From a virus: 23,809 bases of DNA. Where the stretch lies: the IMG/VR virus record IMGVR_UViG_3300029309_003906, positions 1-23,809 of that record; one strand, given 5' to 3'. Below are positions 21,014 through 23,809 of this stretch, piece by piece. The notes beneath the pieces were generated by a model. That model saw only the letters and a program-made list of their open reading frames with translations, had not been told where the DNA came from and did no database searches. Each line of letters begins with the position of its first letter. The first letter of the stretch is position 1. The position numbers and the translations under genes were made by a program.

Positions 21014-22320
21014 TATAGCCGCCTTTCTTCGTATCGGCGCGCAACATGCTGCTGCTGTTGCTCATGCGCCACCGTCCGGCGGCTAACTCCGTCCATATTT
21101 GCCCAGAAATAGCGCGCAGCGTCGCAAGCGTGATCGTGCACGTTATCCTTTTCTGGTGCCTCCGTATTGCCTTTGAATCGGTACGATAGCAACGACCGAT
21201 GCAACCCCCGCTTGCTGCCCTTGGTCAATCGCTCATGCACTAGAAAGCGAGGCGGCGATCCGTCTGCAGGGTCCATGGCTGCGCGCATGACTTCAAGCCC
21301 GAAGGCAATGCGGCGCACCTTGCTACTAGTGCGATAGCGTGCCGGGATGCCTGCACGCCTTAGCACGTCAACGTCAGTGCGCCCTGCGGTTGTGGCTTGC
21401 TTGCCTGCAGGGTCGCACCATACCTCTTGCAGATTGTAACCTTTAGCTAAGATGCGATCGGCGAGCTGCTCTGTCGTTGTGTCGTTAGGCATTAGCTCAT
21501 CAAAGGCTACCCAGGCTTCTCGCTCTGGATGCCGTCGAAAGAACACAACAGCCGGCGACCGATAGCCAAAGTCGAGCCCTGCGTAGGTTTCGGCGTCCTG
21601 CTGCCAGTTGCAATCAACCACGTGCTGCCCTGGCTTGTAGTCAAATACCTGCCCTTCAAGGTGCACAACTTCGCCCGATAGCTCTTGCGCTGCTAGCCGT
21701 GCGCTGTAGAGCCCTCGCAGGCTGTCGATGTAGCCCTCTGGCAAGTTGTCGACGTTGTCCTCTGTTGCTGCTTTGACGACGTGAACGCCTTCGTCTAGCC
21801 GCTCGCCTGGATTGCCAAATGCATCATGCACCCAGTTGTAGCCGCTAGGCGTGCCGGTCAATAGCACCTGATGCAGCCAGCGCGTCTTTGATCGAATGCG
21901 CCCTGTAATGGTGGTCCATATCTCGGCTTTCATTTCTGCCGGCTCGTCAAGCCAAGCCCAAGCCACCTGAATGCCTCGAAGTCTGCCCGGTCGCTCTGCA
22001 GATCGCAGCAGCACCTTGCTGCCGTTGCTCCACGTATAACTGCGCTCGGTGCCGTGCCACGTTGCCACAACCTGACGCGGCCATAACTCCTCGATCTGCG
22101 GTCTGATTACATCGTCAAGCATTGAGTAAGTCGGCGAAATAATCACGCCTGTCGTGCCTTCGGTATGCAGCAGCACGTTAGCCGCTGCCCATTGGCAACC
22201 AACCCAAGTCTTGCCTGTGCCTAGCCCTGCTCTGAAATAAACAAACCGATGCGGTGACATGAGCACCTTAGCCTGTGCCTCGTGCGGCTCGCCGAACTGC
22301 CACCGCTCAACTGTCGCCAT
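21013..22320 (-). CDS. terminase large subunit
   Basis: The protein has 435 residues from the ATG at 22320. It drives DNA packaging and cuts concatemers. The ATPase domain has Walker A FRAGLGTGKTWVG (about 29-41) and Walker B VAWAWLDEPAEM (Asp125-Glu126), with LLTGTPSGYNWVHDAF as motif III. The nuclease domain shows AGLDFGYRSPAVV (Asp250), VWCDPAGKQ (Asp303) and NVHDHACDAARYFW (Asp400), the three acidic positions of RNase H-like terminase nucleases. I prefer this ATG over an upstream TTG at 22374, since AAAGGG is well placed and the extra 18 residues (RAAAGLIDALKRAKGKP) lie inside the small-subunit gene and add no motif. It overlaps TerS by 14 bases. The tail has a short Gln run (HEQQQQH). 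Confidence 0.95.
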   Translation of the reverse strand: MATVERWQFGEPHEAQAKVLMSPHRFVYFRAGLGTGKTWVGCQWAAANVLLHTEGTTGVIISPTYSMLDDVIRPQIEELWPRQVVATWHGTERSYTWSNGSKVLLRSAERPGRLRGIQVAWAWLDEPAEMKAEIWTTITGRIRSKTRWLHQVLLTGTPSGYNWVHDAFGNPGERLDEGVHVVKAATEDNVDNLPEGYIDSLRGLYSARLAAQELSGEVVHLEGQVFDYKPGQHVVDCNWQQDAETYAGLDFGYRSPAVVFFRRHPEREAWVAFDELMPNDTTTEQLADRILAKGYNLQEVWCDPAGKQATTAGRTDVDVLRRAGIPARYRTSSKVRRIAFGLEVMRAAMDPADGSPPRFLVHERLTKGSKRGLHRSLLSYRFKGNTEAPEKDNVHDHACDAARYFWANMDGVSRRTVAHEQQQQHVARRYEERRL

Positions 22321-22756
22321 CGGTTTGCCCTTTGCCCGCTTCAATGCGTCGATCAAGCCAGCCGCAGCCCTCAACGATCAAACTGCCGTTAGCCTGTATG
22401 TCTAGCCGCTGTTTACCCCACTGCTCCGGCAACCGGCGTTCGAGCGTCCACGCTGCAGCCTGCCAAGCGCCATCACGAGCTGCGCCATCGATCAGGCGCA
22501 AGCGGTCAAGCTGGAAATCGCTGGTCGCCTTTTCATAAGCAAGCAGCAGTTTCAAGAAAGCGCTTTCGCGCTTACGTGGTTTCTTGCCGCTGTCAATGTG
22601 ACGACGCTCGACGCCACCACGTCGCAACCATGCGTTGAGGCTTTCCGTCGAGATGCCCAAATGCAAAGCAGCGTCCTTTTTGCTTAGACCTAAGCGCACG
22701 CATTCAACGATGCGGTTAATCACGCTTTCCGTAGGTCCAGAGCGTTTTGCTACCAT
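22307..22756 (-). CDS. terminase small subunit
   Basis: The protein has 149 residues and lies just before TerL. The N-terminal part is a helix-turn-helix (SVINRIVECVRLGLSKKDAA, then LHLGISTESLNAWLRRGG), typical of small terminases that recognise the packaging site. The middle is helical (SAFLKLLLAYEKATSDFQLD; AARDGAWQAAAWTLERRLPE), for oligomerisation. The motif RLPEQWGKQ is a common feature of the phage terminase small subunit family, in which W follows P-x-x. The Gly/Asp-rich C terminus (EAGKGQTDGDS) probably binds TerL. The start codon overlaps the preceding gene by seven bases. A packaging site (cos or pac) is often in or near this gene but I could not recognise one in the sequence. Confidence 0.88.
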   Translation of the reverse strand: MVAKRSGPTESVINRIVECVRLGLSKKDAALHLGISTESLNAWLRRGGVERRHIDSGKKPRKRESAFLKLLLAYEKATSDFQLDRLRLIDGAARDGAWQAAAWTLERRLPEQWGKQRLDIQANGSLIVEGCGWLDRRIEAGKGQTDGDS

Positions 22757-23022
22757 TTCACCTTATCCGCCCAATACGCTGCGCTCATTTTGCCTTTGGC
22801 GATGTTCTTGGCGTGCCTGGCTTTGAAGCTAGCACGACGCGCCGCCTCTGCCTTGGTGCTGGTCTTCTTGCCCTCACCTCGCACGCCCTGCTGACCGAAG
22901 CGAATAAGCTTGACCTTGTCACCTTCCTTAGCGAGCACAGCGTGACTCTTCGTCTTGTGCTTTGGTGTGCGCTTCGGCTTGTTGTAGCCTTTAAACTTTT
23001 CGCCTGCTCGCTCTACAGTCAT
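22750..23022 (-). CDS. small basic phage protein, conserved SAAYWADKVKW end
   Basis: The protein has 90 residues and about a quarter of them are Lys or Arg. It contains KSHAVLAKEGDKVKLIRFGQ, QGVRGEGKKTSTKAEAARRA, then SFKARHAKNIAKGKMSAAYW and ends ADKVKW. I recognise this pattern as a small protein found in many unrelated phages (the FKARH...NIAKGK...SAAYWA core, as in DUF6321-like proteins), with no established function. The basic character and lone HxxN-type core suggest nucleic-acid contact, but that is inference. It lies between a holin-like gene and TerS, coupled to both (ATGA overlap upstream, seven-base overlap downstream), so it may be linked with packaging. The last segment, SAAYWADKVKW, is encoded up to the stop. 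Confidence 0.75.
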   Translation of the reverse strand: MTVERAGEKFKGYNKPKRTPKHKTKSHAVLAKEGDKVKLIRFGQQGVRGEGKKTSTKAEAARRASFKARHAKNIAKGKMSAAYWADKVKW

Positions 23023-23339
23023 TTCAGCGCGATCCTCATTTCCCGTATTTGGTTCTCTAGGTCTTCGAGCTTGTCAGCGCTACGGGTTAGCGCTGCTGTC
23101 ATTTCGCTGCTCATGCTGTCACGGTGCCGGTTTAAATCGGCTATCACGGTATCATATCGAGCTCGCATGGCGTCTTCTCGCTGTTCGTGCCGATCTTGCA
23201 ATGTGTCGATCTGCTTTTGAAACCTAAGCGTCAGCGACTGCAGTGCTTGCTGCAGCTTGTTCTGCTGCCATGCCAGATAACCAGCAAACAAGCCCAGAGC
23301 GCCGTAGTCCGTCAGCGTTTGCAAGATCGCATCTTCCAC
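23019..23339 (-). CDS. membrane-anchored coiled-coil protein, holin-like
   Basis: The protein has 106 residues. A short N-terminal hydrophobic helix (about residues 5-25, ILQTLTDYGALGLFAGYLAW) is followed by a long charged coiled coil (KLQQALQSLTLRFQKQIDTL; QDRHEQREDAMRARYDTVIA; ALTRSADKLEDLENQIREMR). The arrangement and short N-terminal helix resemble BhlA/UviB-type holin-like proteins and also i-spanins. It directly follows the endolysin gene (two bases between), which supports a lysis role. The start is GTG with AAGGG seven bases upstream. Its 3' end overlaps the next gene by four bases. I cannot distinguish holin from spanin by sequence alone. Confidence 0.62.
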   Translation of the reverse strand: MEDAILQTLTDYGALGLFAGYLAWQQNKLQQALQSLTLRFQKQIDTLQDRHEQREDAMRARYDTVIADLNRHRDSMSSEMTAALTRSADKLEDLENQIREMRIALK

Positions 23340-23341
23340 CG

Positions 23342-23809
23342 CTAGCCCTTGACGATCTTAGCCCACGCCTTGCGCAGCCTGGTATGATAGCCGTGCTTTG
23401 CATAGGCTGGCCCGTTGTACAGTCGAGCTAAGCCTGTCCAGTCGATCGGCGTTTGGTTTGCGGCGTAGCGTGCTCTTGGGTTCGCTGCAAACCATTGCGC
23501 AACCAGCTTATTGCTAACGCTCTCCGGTTCAGCGTCAAACGCCTCGACGGCTGCGATCGGGTCGCCGTTGTACAAGTCAAGCAGATGCGATCCGAGCACC
23601 TGAAATAAGCCCCAGCTCGTCGACTTTATCGCTGCTTCTGCGTCTAGGCTTGCGGCATGATCGAAGGCGGCTCTATTCGTCTCGCTCGGTTCAGTGCTCC
23701 AAACGTATTTAGCCCTTGTGTAAGGCACTTTGCTGCGCAAGTCTGGCGCTAAGCGCAGAAAAATGTGCGGCTCGAAGCGTACAGCGGCAGGCTTGCCGTT
23801 ACTTTCGAC
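23342..23809 (-). CDS. endolysin, N-acetylmuramidase (DUF3380-like), 5' end outside window
   Basis: The frame is open to the window edge, so the TTG at 23740 is not the likely start. The first visible residues, VESNGKPAAVRFEPHIFLRL, match the motif around the catalytic Glu (second codon in the window) of the N-acetylmuramidase family PF11860. More of the family follows: SLDAEAAIKSTSWGLFQVLG, then WFAANP and WTGLARLYNGPAYAKHGYHT, and RLRKAWAKIVKG at the end. The enzyme cuts the glycan strands of peptidoglycan at lysis. The visible part is 155 residues; a cell-wall-binding domain could precede it. It is the first gene seen of the leftward operon and sits upstream of a holin-like gene. Lysis genes thus precede the packaging genes here. 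Confidence 0.88.
   Translation of the reverse strand, partial: VESNGKPAAVRFEPHIFLRLAPDLRSKVPYTRAKYVWSTEPSETNRAAFDHAASLDAEAAIKSTSWGLFQVLGSHLLDLYNGDPIAAVEAFDAEPESVSNKLVAQWFAANPRARYAANQTPIDWTGLARLYNGPAYAKHGYHTRLRKAWAKIVKG

Noticed and set aside
1-23809. tRNA genes, CRISPR arrays, integrase, attachment sites, insertion sequences, retron or diversity-generating elements
   Set aside because: No cloverleaf-like run, spaced direct repeats, terminal inverted repeats, transposase or reverse transcriptase motifs were seen on reading; coding density leaves almost no room for them.

Overview
The window is a piece of a tailed double-stranded DNA phage or prophage (Caudoviricetes), most simply a siphovirus: it has a tape measure protein and tail tube gene but no visible sheath, and encodes terminase, portal, HK97-like capsid and tail genes in the usual order. 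The host cannot be named from sequence. Base composition is moderately GC-rich, and gene starts carry AAGGAG-type ribosome binding sites. The endolysin is of the N-acetylmuramidase (DUF3380-like) type and membrane-anchored coiled-coil lysis-type proteins are present, which favours a Gram-negative host (inference). No tRNA, integrase, CRISPR array or insertion sequence is visible.

Layout. Positions 1-3986 on the + strand are the 3' part of a replication/recombination operon: a Sak4-like RecA-fold ATPase (5' end outside the window), a DUF669-type single-strand-binding candidate, a RuvC-like resolvase, a DnaB-like helicase, a PAPS-reductase-like PP-loop protein and a 54-residue ORF. The rest, 23809 down to 3951, is one convergent late operon on the - strand. 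Read 5' to 3' it holds an endolysin (5' end outside the window), a holin-like protein, a small basic protein, TerS, TerL, portal, Mu-F-like minor head protein, gpG/gp10-like morphogenesis protein, scaffold, major capsid protein, two small proteins, a head-tail connector, tail terminator, tail tube, two overlapping tail chaperone frames, tape measure, distal tail protein, large tail hub, three similar HxH-containing tail-tip proteins, a LamG-like protein, a small beta-rich protein and a cluster of five tiny membrane proteins.

Packing is very dense. Most junctions are 4-base ATGA-type overlaps or gaps of under 20 bases, and no stretch over 300 bases lacks a gene. No promoter could be recognised; those for both operons probably lie outside the window. 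No clear terminator is visible at the convergent junction, where the two operons overlap by 36 bases.

Points most worth a second look: a candidate +1 frameshift joining the two tail chaperone frames; three tandem tail proteins with a His-x-His motif at almost the same residue; an AT-rich LamG-like protein that looks imported; a DndC/CysH-like gene inside the replication operon; and nested tiny transmembrane ORFs of 29 and 34 residues that ordinary gene calling would miss.
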